A stretch of 64,000 nt of DNA, taken from assembly GCF_024347355.1 (NCBI RefSeq), contig NZ_AP025468.1:1-64000 (forward strand), written 5' to 3'. Position 1 is the stretch's first letter. Each line of letters starts with the position of its first letter. Below, in pieces: positions 23,815-30,976 of the stretch. This DNA is from Vibrio chagasii. GTDB taxonomy: Bacteria > Pseudomonadota > Gammaproteobacteria > Enterobacterales > Vibrionaceae. The notes beneath the pieces are model-generated. The model saw nothing but the letters and a program-made list of their open reading frames with translations. It did not search any database and had not been told where the DNA came from. The position numbers and the translations under genes are program-made.

Positions 23815-24433
23815 GGTCCAACCCCTCCTTATCGAATCGACTCAATATCTGGAGTAGGTGCTTCCAGCGCTTCGACCACGTCATTTCCCACGCACTCGGC
23901 TTCTTACCAGCCAGTTCTGCAATACGTGTTTGCGGTAGCAAATTCTTACCAGCATTCAATGCTTCTCGTTTTTGCTGGCAAGCTAACAAGGCTAAGTGCT
24001 TAATCAGCTCTTTGGATTTCGCAGATTTGATGCTCGGTTCGTTTTTATAGAACTCATCAAGTAATGTTTGTAACAACACTGCAGTTGGAAGCTGCGCACC
24101 CTCGCTGTAGCAATAGCGCAGCCAATCAGAAATATGTTCTTCGTTTGTGTTCATATCACGCATCAATCTCGCGTAAAGAAATGCTTGAGTCGGTAGTGGC
24201 ACCGGAGACTGTTTGAAGCTTTTACAAGGTAAAGTGGTCACCACTGATGCTTTGACTTTAGCGAGACAGGTTCCTTCTTCGTCGGTTATTTCACGGACTG
24301 GAGATCGAGAGAATTTGTTGTCGCTATATCCATTGTTCTCGAACCCATCAAGTTGCCCACGAGTTTTGGGAACCACTAACAGCGCAGCTCTTAACTCTTC
24401 TCGCAAGCCCTCTTCGTTGTACTTTACGCGCAT
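23699..24433 (-). CDS. Early regulatory-region protein, possibly Q-like antiterminator
   Basis: A 244-residue protein starting MRVKYNEEGLREELRAALLV. The C-terminal third is basic and helical (WEMTWSKRWKHLLQILSRFD, then ERRSREKASRRNG), similar in character to phage late antiterminators, and N15 carries Q two genes after cro. No zinc finger or other decisive motif is seen. It begins 10 nt after the CII-position gene and overlaps the Lar-like gene by 116 nt. Confidence 0.4.
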   Translation of the reverse strand: MRVKYNEEGLREELRAALLVVPKTRGQLDGFENNGYSDNKFSRSPVREITDEEGTCLAKVKASVVTTLPCKSFKQSPVPLPTQAFLYARLMRDMNTNEEHISDWLRYCYSEGAQLPTAVLLQTLLDEFYKNEPSIKSAKSKELIKHLALLACQQKREALNAGKNLLPQTRIAELAGKKPSAWEMTWSKRWKHLLQILSRFDKEGLDHVHERRSREKASRRNGNVPVQCGIQSAARNEMVARMAV

Positions 24434-24443
24434 AGAACCGCCC

Positions 24444-25061
24444 CTACTTATCAGCTATCTGAAACAAAGGGCTGTTAGCCATTGCAATATGCGCAGCAGG
24501 TAAAATGCCTCGAGCTTTGTACAAACGACCTAACTCCGAAATGCTTGCAGCGACTAACTCATGAACTTCATTCGCATACTGCTGTAAATCAGCATCGCTG
24601 TCGTTTTCGTCGATCATTCCATCCATAACGGCTATGGACTTCTGCAAAACATCAGCAAACTCTTGAGAAATATGAGACAAGCCGGACTTAACTGACTTCT
24701 TATTTACTGATCCAGTGATGAGTGTCATTGGGGTAAAGTAAGTACCAAAGAAACCACAAACCTCATTCATTGCTTTGCCCAAATACGGCTCAGGAAGAGC
24801 GCTTATCCAAGGCATGACCCAATCAGCTTTAAAAGCCGTTTCACCCTTGATTAATCGCTCTATCTTCTTGCACTGATTGTTTGCCCAGGTGTTGTAGCGT
24901 TTCGCTTCTCCTGGTTCATCCAAGAGCCCACTTCTAACCAGAACTGGCAATAGATCTTGTTTCACAAACGTATCGCGCTCGATGTTCTTTTCGTCCAAGT
25001 AGGTCTCTGTTATCGCGATAACAATGCGGACCAAACTTGTGTCGGACTCTCGACATTCCAT
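24444..25061 (-). CDS. Early protein in the CII/YdaT position
   Basis: About 205 residues starting MECRESDTSLVRIVIAITET. AGGAG lies 8 nt upstream and the ATG overlaps the cro stop (TAATG), so it is co-translated with cro. It is a soluble, helical protein with no clear helix-turn-helix. Position directly after cro suggests a CII- or YdaT-like regulator, but the sequence alone does not prove it. Confidence 0.45.
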   Translation of the reverse strand: MECRESDTSLVRIVIAITETYLDEKNIERDTFVKQDLLPVLVRSGLLDEPGEAKRYNTWANNQCKKIERLIKGETAFKADWVMPWISALPEPYLGKAMNEVCGFFGTYFTPMTLITGSVNKKSVKSGLSHISQEFADVLQKSIAVMDGMIDENDSDADLQQYANEVHELVAASISELGRLYKARGILPAAHIAMANSPLFQIADK

Positions 25062-25255
25062 TAGCACTTCTCCTGACGTAACCTTTTCTTAGTGAAGTCA
25101 CTTTTCAATCTACCGTTGGTGATGACTTCTATTTGGTATTGGCGAAGTTCGGGGACCGAACCACCCCATTGACCTATGGCTTGCTTAGACATATTTAATG
25201 CCACTGCTGCCTTTGACTTAGAGCCAAAATGCTCAATCACTTCTGTTTTATTCAT
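25061..25255 (-). CDS. cro: Cro-like repressor
   Basis: A 64-residue helix-turn-helix protein: VIEHFGSKSKAAVALNMSKQ then AIGQWGG, as in the YdaS/Cro family. It is transcribed away from cI out of the shared operator region and is the first gene of the leftward early operon. The -10 box TAGAAT ends 6 nt before the ATG, so the mRNA is probably leaderless. Confidence 0.85.
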   Translation of the reverse strand: MNKTEVIEHFGSKSKAAVALNMSKQAIGQWGGSVPELRQYQIEVITNGRLKSDFTKKRLRQEKC

Positions 25256-25261
25256 GCGAGC

Positions 25262-25290
25262 ATTCTACAAGTCGAATACCAAAAAGTAAA
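25262..25290 (-). promoter_or_regulatory. Leftward early promoter (cro promoter)
   Basis: On the minus strand TTTACT - 17 nt - TAGAAT, with the cro ATG 6 nt after the -10 box. The -35 box lies inside the operator at 25286-25301, so a bound repressor would block it. Confidence 0.7.
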
Positions 25291-25351
25291 CCTAGGTTTA
25301 GTTATTTTTAAACCTAGGTTAAGTTTAAATTTTAGGTAAACTTGGGTTTAC
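25286..25351. promoter_or_regulatory. Three CI/Cro operators
   Basis: Three related 16-bp dyads: GTAAACCTAGGTTTAG (25286-25301), TTAAACCTAGGTTAAG (25308-25323) and GTAAACTTGGGTTTAC (25336-25351). Half-site GTAAACCT; the first contains a perfect AAACCTAGGTTT palindrome. Centre-to-centre distances are 22 and 28 bp. They lie between the divergent cro and cI starts, like lambda OR1-3. Confidence 0.8.
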
Positions 25352-25365
25352 TTTGGTGCTAGAAT
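25337..25365 (+). promoter_or_regulatory. Repressor-maintenance promoter (cI promoter)
   Basis: A good -10 box TAGAAT (25360-25365) lies 7 nt before the cI ATG and there is no ribosome site, so cI mRNA is probably leaderless as from lambda PRM. The -35 region is poor (TAAACT at 17 nt) and overlaps the third operator, consistent with a promoter that needs activation. Confidence 0.6.
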
Positions 25366-25372
25366 TATCTTT

Positions 25373-26002
25373 ATGAACAGCATGGGCGAGCGCATAAAAA
25401 TGCGTAGGGAAGAACTCAATCTTTCCAAGACAGAACTGGCTAAAGCAGCAGGTAGTTCCATAACTATGGTTTCCAAGTGGGAAGCAGGCATGACTATGGG
25501 TATCGAATATGCGGCGAGGATCTGTGAAAAATTAGATGTTTCTTTCGATTGGCTTTACTACGGCGGTAACAACACCTCTTCGAGTTGCGTCACAGCAAAA
25601 ATCCCTATTGTAGGAACGACGCAAGCAGGACCAGACAAAGAATGGTTTAATTTAGACTTTCCTGCTGGTTTTGGGGATGGTTACATCGACTTTCCAGCAA
25701 AAGGACGTCATGTCTATGCTCTGAAAGTGGTTGGTGACAGCATGGCCCCACGAATACTGGAAGGTGAAGCGGTCATTGTTGACCCTGATTCGGATCCTGC
25801 AACAGGCGAGGAAGTGATTGTTAGGCTAAATAGCGGCGATGTAATGGTGAAAACCTTAGCGGCAATTCGGGATGGAAAAATCTTCTTGGATAGCTTTAAT
25901 AATGGATATTCTCGAATGACTTTTCCATTAAGTGAAGTTGCTACAATACATCCCGTAATTGGTGTGGCAAGATCGAGCAAAATTAGAACGACTGAGGTGT
26001 AA
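25373..26002 (+). CDS. cI: CI-type prophage repressor with S24 self-cleavage domain
   Basis: A 209-residue LexA/CI protein. The N-terminal helix-turn-helix spans ~8-60 (LSKTELAKAAGSSITMVSKW). The C-terminal peptidase domain shows the Ala-Gly cleavage bond in TTQAGPDKEW, the nucleophile Ser in VVGDSMAPRI and the Lys in DVMVKTL. RecA-stimulated self-cleavage would induce the prophage after DNA damage. It lies next to repA as N15 cB does. Operators flank the gene on both sides, so it may also regulate transcription into repA. Confidence 0.93.
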   Translation: MNSMGERIKMRREELNLSKTELAKAAGSSITMVSKWEAGMTMGIEYAARICEKLDVSFDWLYYGGNNTSSSCVTAKIPIVGTTQAGPDKEWFNLDFPAGFGDGYIDFPAKGRHVYALKVVGDSMAPRILEGEAVIVDPDSDPATGEEVIVRLNSGDVMVKTLAAIRDGKIFLDSFNNGYSRMTFPLSEVATIHPVIGVARSSKIRTTEV

Positions 26003-26035
26003 ACCTGAGTTTATTTCTTGTAAACTTATGTTTAG
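25999..26035. promoter_or_regulatory. Two further operator-like dyads after cI
   Basis: GTAAACCTGAGTTTAT (25999-26014) and GTAAACTTATGTTTAG (26020-26035) match the operator pattern upstream of cI. The first overlaps the cI stop codon. They precede and overlap the candidate promoter at 26018-26047, so CI could control the repA side as well. Confidence 0.65.
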
Positions 26036-26063
26036 ATCGTTTACTATTGTGGCATAGTAAACG
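26018..26063 (+). promoter_or_regulatory. Candidate repA-leader promoter and inverted repeat
   Basis: TTGTAA - 18 nt - TACTAT (26018-26047) could drive transcription toward repA. The -10 part lies in a 9-bp inverted repeat CGTTTACTA / TAGTAAACG (26038-26046 and 26055-26063, 8-nt spacer), which may bind RepA or a repressor. Spacing is slightly long, so the promoter is tentative. Confidence 0.45.
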
Positions 26064-26083
26064 TTCAGGGGCATGGTTACAAG

Positions 26084-26263
26084 ATGACTTTATATACCAG
26101 TGATAACTATGTAACTGATTTAAAAGAATTTTTAAAAACAGCAGATACAAAAAAAGCCGGTTGTGGCGACCGACTTTTTTCATGTGTTAGGCAGCTAGAA
26201 AAAGCAACCAAACGTCTCATTTGTTGGTTCAATTCTAGCGGCCTATTCGCGTATGCGCAATAG
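26084..26263 (+). CDS. Weak 59-codon frame in the repA leader
   Basis: An open frame starting MTLYTSDNYVTDLKEFLKTA with no convincing ribosome site. A strong terminator-like hairpin lies inside it and its stop codon touches a second hairpin. It could be a leader peptide or chance. No family is recognised. Confidence 0.25.
   Translation: MTLYTSDNYVTDLKEFLKTADTKKAGCGDRLFSCVRQLEKATKRLICWFNSSGLFAYAQ
26150..26180 (+). terminator. Terminator/attenuator in the cI-repA gap
   Basis: Stem of 11 pairs with one mismatch (A-run then G.CGGT pairing with ACCG.C then T-run) and a 7-nt loop TGTGGCG, ending in TTTTTT. It would end cI transcripts 150 nt after the gene. The A-run and T-run allow action in both directions. 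Confidence 0.7.
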
Positions 26264-26295
26264 GAAACTTTCCAAAAATTGGAAGTTTCCATTTT
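26263..26295 (+). terminator. Long hairpin before repA
   Basis: GGAAACTTTCCAA pairs with TTGGAAGTTTCC (one bulged base) around a short A-rich loop and is followed by ATTTTT. It ends about 32 nt before the repA ATG, so it may act as an attenuator controlling RepA level and prophage copy number. Confidence 0.6.
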
Positions 26296-26326
26296 TGCGT
26301 AGCTGTCAGAAACGGCTAACGGAATT

Positions 26327-29300
26327 ATGGACAACCAAAAAAACAAACCATCTATCACGCGTTATTACGAACAGGAATTCGGTTCAAACCCAGAGATGCT
26401 GCTAAACGATGCAGCAAGTGACGTTTGTGGCTGGGCTAGAATTTATGACATCGACCTGGATAAAATCTTTTCTAAGATTCGCCTTGTAGAGCAGGGCAGC
26501 GAAGATAAGTTTACCAAGTACGAGTCTTACGCTGAAATGAACAGCGCTCTTCCTCCTCACCTAAAGAGCAAAGCCGCTCTTATCTCTCACGTTCGCACTA
26601 CCAGCAATGGTGGCATTCGCTACCCATATCTTGCACTTCTTATCAAAGGTTCCATTGAAGCCATCTGGAATGGTTACGAATACCTAATGGACCGCTTTGA
26701 ACAAGCTCATCGCTTTGACCTTAGCAACGAACAGAAGCAGCAAATTGATATTCAGCGTGAAGAGAAGAAAAAACGCTTTGAAGAGCAGCAAGCTAAACGT
26801 GAAGCAGAACGCGCTCAGCGTAAAGCCGATCAGGAAGCTAAACGCCAGAAAGATATCGCATGGCTTAATAACTACCGCACCAAGTTCGATAACGCCAATG
26901 CGGAAATGGGTGACGGTCCATACTTTTCGAAGAAACGCATCGCAGACATCGTGATGCTATCCAATGTAAAACGCCTTAGTGATGATCGTGTTGGCATGCA
27001 CACCTCAATTCCTTTCACTAAATTGGAAGGGAAAGATCGTGGGGCCATGGTCGCATTTCAGCGTATCTTGGATAACCCGATTGATATCAACGGCAAGAAA
27101 ACAGGCAAGTTAACAACTGTTACTACTGAACAAGACGCACTGAAAGGTGCGGTTCATGTTTTTGGTGACCTAGTAAATGGCGAACGCATTATTGTTGGTG
27201 AGGGTTATGCAACCGTCGCTTCAGGCATGCTAGCTAAAAATGGCAAAGCTGGCGTAATGGCTTATTCAGCTAACAACATGATTACTGTTGTTGACGTTCT
27301 TCGCCGTAACTATCCAGAAAGTGAACTATTTGTTTTGGTCGATAACGACCACAAAACGTGCCGTGATGGCAAAGGTAACGCTGGTATGCTGGCGGCTATT
27401 GATATTTTAAGCCGTCATCATGCGTCTAAGAAAGTAAAAGCCTATGTGCCTACTTTTGAGGGTATGGGCAAAGAGAGCATTGAAAGCAGTTCAGACTTTA
27501 ACGACATTCATTGCAAGCTTGGCCTTGATAAAGTTAGCCGCCAAATAGGTGCTAAATCAAGCCGTATTAATTGGGATATTACTCCTCTAGAGCGCAATAT
27601 CTTTAAACTTCGTTATGTCAAAAACAAAGACATCAACCGTCAAATTAAACGTTGTGTATGGTCGGGAATGAACCTGGTGCCAATGCGCCTTGGCTTCAAT
27701 GAATTCTTTGACATGATGGCAACTGAAATTAAGCGTCTTCAATCTCGCCGCAGCAACTTCAAAATCGCACCGGCTATGAAATTCCTGAACAACACAATGC
27801 ACCGCATTGATGCGGCTCATACAGCTCGTGCAATGGCGTTCCGTTCTTTCTCTAACCGTATTAAAAACCCAGAGACTCGCCCATCACACATCAATTACAT
27901 TGAGTTTAAGCAATGGCAGGTTAATGCTGAAATCATTAACTACATCCGTGGCTGTACTGGTCCTGTAGTTCTTCGTGCTGGTATGGGTAGCCGTAAATCA
28001 TCTGCAGCACTTCGTCAGTTAATGCGTGAATCTGAACGTGGTCTACTCACAGCTCACCGCCAAACGCTAACACATGACCTTTACCGAACTATGGCTGATG
28101 AAAAAGATTACGATCTGCTAGGTCAAGATAAGGACATGCTTCACTACCAAGATCAGGGCATCACTGAAATTGCACCATATGCGAAGAAGCTTGTATGTTG
28201 CGTAAACTCTATTATTAAAGGCATTTTCAGACCGTTAGTTACAGACCATGAGTTCTTTGGTATGGATGAAGCAACTCAAACATTACGCTCTGTACTAACT
28301 GGTAACGCTATGGCTTATCCGGTTGATGTTTACAACATGATGAAGACATCAATTGCAGCAACAACGGGTACCGTTCTACTTTGTGATGCGGATGCTAATG
28401 ATCACCTAATCACTCTGCTTGAACGTGCAAATGAAAAGCGTGAAGAACTTGGTCTGCCAGCATGGCCTCAGATTAATGTTATTGACTTGCCAGTAAACGT
28501 TGAAGTTGAACTGGAAAACCAACAGCGTTCTAAGATTCGAGTTGATTACACCGATCCAAACAGCACGTTCTTACAAATCCAACAAGCAATTCGTAACGGC
28601 GAGAAAATTCTGCTGGCAACCGACTCTACACGCTACGCAGAGCAGGTGCGCGAATTCGTAACTCAATTCAATAAAGAAGAAGCGCAAAAGAAGAACCCTC
28701 GCAAGGTTCTATATGTATCTCAAGACACTAAGCCAGAGCAGGCAGTAAAAGACTTCCAAGATAATCCTGAAGTAAAAGCCAAGCATTACGAGGCATTGAT
28801 TTATTCACCTGCAATTTCATCCGGTGTATCAATCAACGTTCGCCACTTTACACGCCACTTCGGTGTTTTCTATGGTGAAATCGTACCAAGTGATGCAATT
28901 CAAATGCTACGTCGTGACCGAAAGGCTACACAGTTCACTCTTGGTTTAGGTGCGATGAACCATAACCGCGAAACAGACTTAATGCGTATGATTCGTGGTT
29001 TTGTTGAAGTATCAAAAGATGCTAAATGCACAATGAACTTCGACGACGGCACCTTTAACCTTGGTACCCATGATACTGAATTCAACCGCGCCCGTATGGA
29101 GTTGATGGTTGAAGAAAACCGCGCTCGAGCAGACTTCGCTAATCAAATTCTTCGCATCCTTAAAGAAGATGGTTATGAAGTTCACCGCATGGCCACCGAC
29201 GAACTTGATATTGAGCTTGGCAAAGCAGAACGCAAAGCTATGACTGAATACATTGAGTATCGTAAATTTAAGCTTCACATGGATGTACCAACGCCAACTG

Positions 29301-30544
29301 ATGATCGCCGCGACACCCTACTTGAACAAAACAGTTTAAGTGAAGCAGAACGAGCAGAACTAAACCGTTGGGACATGGAGCACTATCTATGTGAAGAAGT
29401 GAATGCCAATGTTTATGATTTCTGGCTAGACGGAGGCTTAAAGAAAGCCAAACTGTTTGAGCTGCTACGCATGACCCAGGAACAAACTGAAAAAATTGAT
29501 GAGTTGGAGTCTCGTACCGAATTTACGTTTAAGGTTCAGCAACCTCACGAGCAGTACCCGCAAACATTCAACTATAAGTCAAACAGCGAAGATGAAGCAT
29601 TGCATGCATTGCACCGTCAATTTGCCGGAATACGCATAGATAATATTGAACAGGAAGGTAACGGTGTAATGAAATGCACCGTAAAGGTTAAGGGTAAAGA
29701 AGTAGAGCGAAAAGTTGTGGCCAGCGATAAGCAGGAAGCAACCGAGTGGTTGTACAAAGAATACTTTGAAGCTGAAATTTTATCTAAAACTCAAACACCT
29801 GTGGTTGAAATCTCTAAGCGTCAATATGCAGGAATTAACCGTAAGAAGTTGGTCCAATACCTAATTGACTGCGGCATCGACCCAGAGACAGGTGAAGGTG
29901 AAGCTAATCAAGACGCAATGAAAGCTGCGATGAACCGTTTAATCACCACAGAGGGCGACAGAGACGTTTTCAACAACATTTGTACTCTATGGGGCGGTCG
30001 TCTTGATAAGTACGGCAAAAAACGCCCTACAGACCTTTTCAAGCTAGTCTCTGAACAGTTAGGGCTAGAAGCCGATAATCGCCGCCTACCTCGCTCTGAG
30101 GGTCGTGGAGTGGTTTGGTTTATTGATCCACACTCATGGACCAAAATGGACAACAGAAACGAGAAACGTAAAGCCGCGCACGTAACCTCTTATGAGCTTG
30201 AAAGCCTTGAAAACACTAGCCTACAAGTGATCCACGATATGAATAATATCTCTATATATAACGAGACAAACGTGGATCATAATGATCATGTAGAAAACGC
30301 AACTATCAACACTCGAACACCATGGAACCAGTTATTGAATACTGCTACTAAGTTGGTCGGTGTGCCGATTGAGTGGGCTAAGGGGCTGCTGAACGAGGAA
30401 GAGCAAGCGATATTTACCAGCGGCAAGATGAAGCTACGTCACTTGTGCATGGTGTTACGTGACCAGTACATGATGGATAAGGGCTATGAGCTAACCAGCG
30501 GCGAGTACCAACGCCTCAAGAACTGGGAACCAGTAGGGTGCTAG
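26327..30544 (+). CDS. repA: RepA replication protein (primase-helicase, N15-type)
   Basis: A 1405-residue protein (N15 RepA is about 1320). A charged helix (~137-178, rich in Lys/Arg/Glu/Gln) is followed by a TOPRIM primase domain: IIVGEGYATVASG near 286, LFVLVDNDH near 334 and SSDFNDIH. Then comes a helicase resembling origin-binding proteins: Walker A-like LRAGMGSRKSS near 548, MDEATQ near 645, SSGVSINV and the arginine motif QMLRRDRKA near 859. The C-terminal ~400 residues are not recognised. In N15 the single RepA suffices for replication and the origin lies inside its gene. It lies between cI and the convergent protelomerase gene. Confidence 0.9.
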   Translation: MDNQKNKPSITRYYEQEFGSNPEMLLNDAASDVCGWARIYDIDLDKIFSKIRLVEQGSEDKFTKYESYAEMNSALPPHLKSKAALISHVRTTSNGGIRYPYLALLIKGSIEAIWNGYEYLMDRFEQAHRFDLSNEQKQQIDIQREEKKKRFEEQQAKREAERAQRKADQEAKRQKDIAWLNNYRTKFDNANAEMGDGPYFSKKRIADIVMLSNVKRLSDDRVGMHTSIPFTKLEGKDRGAMVAFQRILDNPIDINGKKTGKLTTVTTEQDALKGAVHVFGDLVNGERIIVGEGYATVASGMLAKNGKAGVMAYSANNMITVVDVLRRNYPESELFVLVDNDHKTCRDGKGNAGMLAAIDILSRHHASKKVKAYVPTFEGMGKESIESSSDFNDIHCKLGLDKVSRQIGAKSSRINWDITPLERNIFKLRYVKNKDINRQIKRCVWSGMNLVPMRLGFNEFFDMMATEIKRLQSRRSNFKIAPAMKFLNNTMHRIDAAHTARAMAFRSFSNRIKNPETRPSHINYIEFKQWQVNAEIINYIRGCTGPVVLRAGMGSRKSSAALRQLMRESERGLLTAHRQTLTHDLYRTMADEKDYDLLGQDKDMLHYQDQGITEIAPYAKKLVCCVNSIIKGIFRPLVTDHEFFGMDEATQTLRSVLTGNAMAYPVDVYNMMKTSIAATTGTVLLCDADANDHLITLLERANEKREELGLPAWPQINVIDLPVNVEVELENQQRSKIRVDYTDPNSTFLQIQQAIRNGEKILLATDSTRYAEQVREFVTQFNKEEAQKKNPRKVLYVSQDTKPEQAVKDFQDNPEVKAKHYEALIYSPAISSGVSINVRHFTRHFGVFYGEIVPSDAIQMLRRDRKATQFTLGLGAMNHNRETDLMRMIRGFVEVSKDAKCTMNFDDGTFNLGTHDTEFNRARMELMVEENRARADFANQILRILKEDGYEVHRMATDELDIELGKAERKAMTEYIEYRKFKLHMDVPTPTDDRRDTLLEQNSLSEAERAELNRWDMEHYLCEEVNANVYDFWLDGGLKKAKLFELLRMTQEQTEKIDELESRTEFTFKVQQPHEQYPQTFNYKSNSEDEALHALHRQFAGIRIDNIEQEGNGVMKCTVKVKGKEVERKVVASDKQEATEWLYKEYFEAEILSKTQTPVVEISKRQYAGINRKKLVQYLIDCGIDPETGEGEANQDAMKAAMNRLITTEGDRDVFNNICTLWGGRLDKYGKKRPTDLFKLVSEQLGLEADNRRLPRSEGRGVVWFIDPHSWTKMDNRNEKRKAAHVTSYELESLENTSLQVIHDMNNISIYNETNVDHNDHVENATINTRTPWNQLLNTATKLVGVPIEWAKGLLNEEEQAIFTSGKMKLRHLCMVLRDQYMMDKGYELTSGEYQRLKNWEPVGC

Positions 30545-30552
30545 GGGTTACT

Positions 30553-30912
30553 ATGGGTTATGAATTTAAGTACACCGAAGATAATGGTTATAGAAAGGTA
30601 AGCATATCTAAGAAAGACCACAACGATATGTTCCAGTACCGACAGATTAAGTGGTATTACAAATACGAGTATTACCTTAATGAAGAACTCGGCCATTTTG
30701 TGATGATTAGGCTGACGAGCGCCCCAGCAAAATTGATAAATGTACTGGGCTACCCCGTAATGATTCTTCTTCATGGTTTGGCAAATTATAAAGAAATTAA
30801 CCAATCTCTTAGCGACATGTGGAATGAAAAGGAGAGAGGAAAATTCTCTGGTGATGACTCACATAAAAACCAAAAAGGTTGGGATGAATTGATGAGTATT
30901 GTTAAGGGTTAA
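30553..30912 (+). CDS. Hypothetical protein downstream of repA
   Basis: About 119 residues starting MGYEFKYTEDNGYRKVSISK, 8 nt after the repA stop; GGGG precedes this ATG. It is rich in Tyr and Lys at the start, with one hydrophobic stretch LINVLGYPVMILLHGLA (~70-86) and a charged C-terminus. Base composition is A/T-richer than repA. No family is recognised. It ends before a bidirectional terminator. Confidence 0.6.
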   Translation: MGYEFKYTEDNGYRKVSISKKDHNDMFQYRQIKWYYKYEYYLNEELGHFVMIRLTSAPAKLINVLGYPVMILLHGLANYKEINQSLSDMWNEKERGKFSGDDSHKNQKGWDELMSIVKG

Positions 30913-30925
30913 TGGGTGTAAAAAT

Positions 30926-30948
30926 AGCCGCCCATTTCGGCGGCTTTA
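30926..30948. terminator. Bidirectional terminator between repA unit and protelomerase
   Basis: A perfect 7-bp stem AGCCGCC / GGCGGCT with a 6-nt loop, TTT on the plus side and ATTTTT on the minus side. It separates the convergent plus-strand repA unit and minus-strand protelomerase gene. Confidence 0.85.
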
Positions 30949-30976
30949 ATCTGAGTCCGTGGACACATTTAGACAC

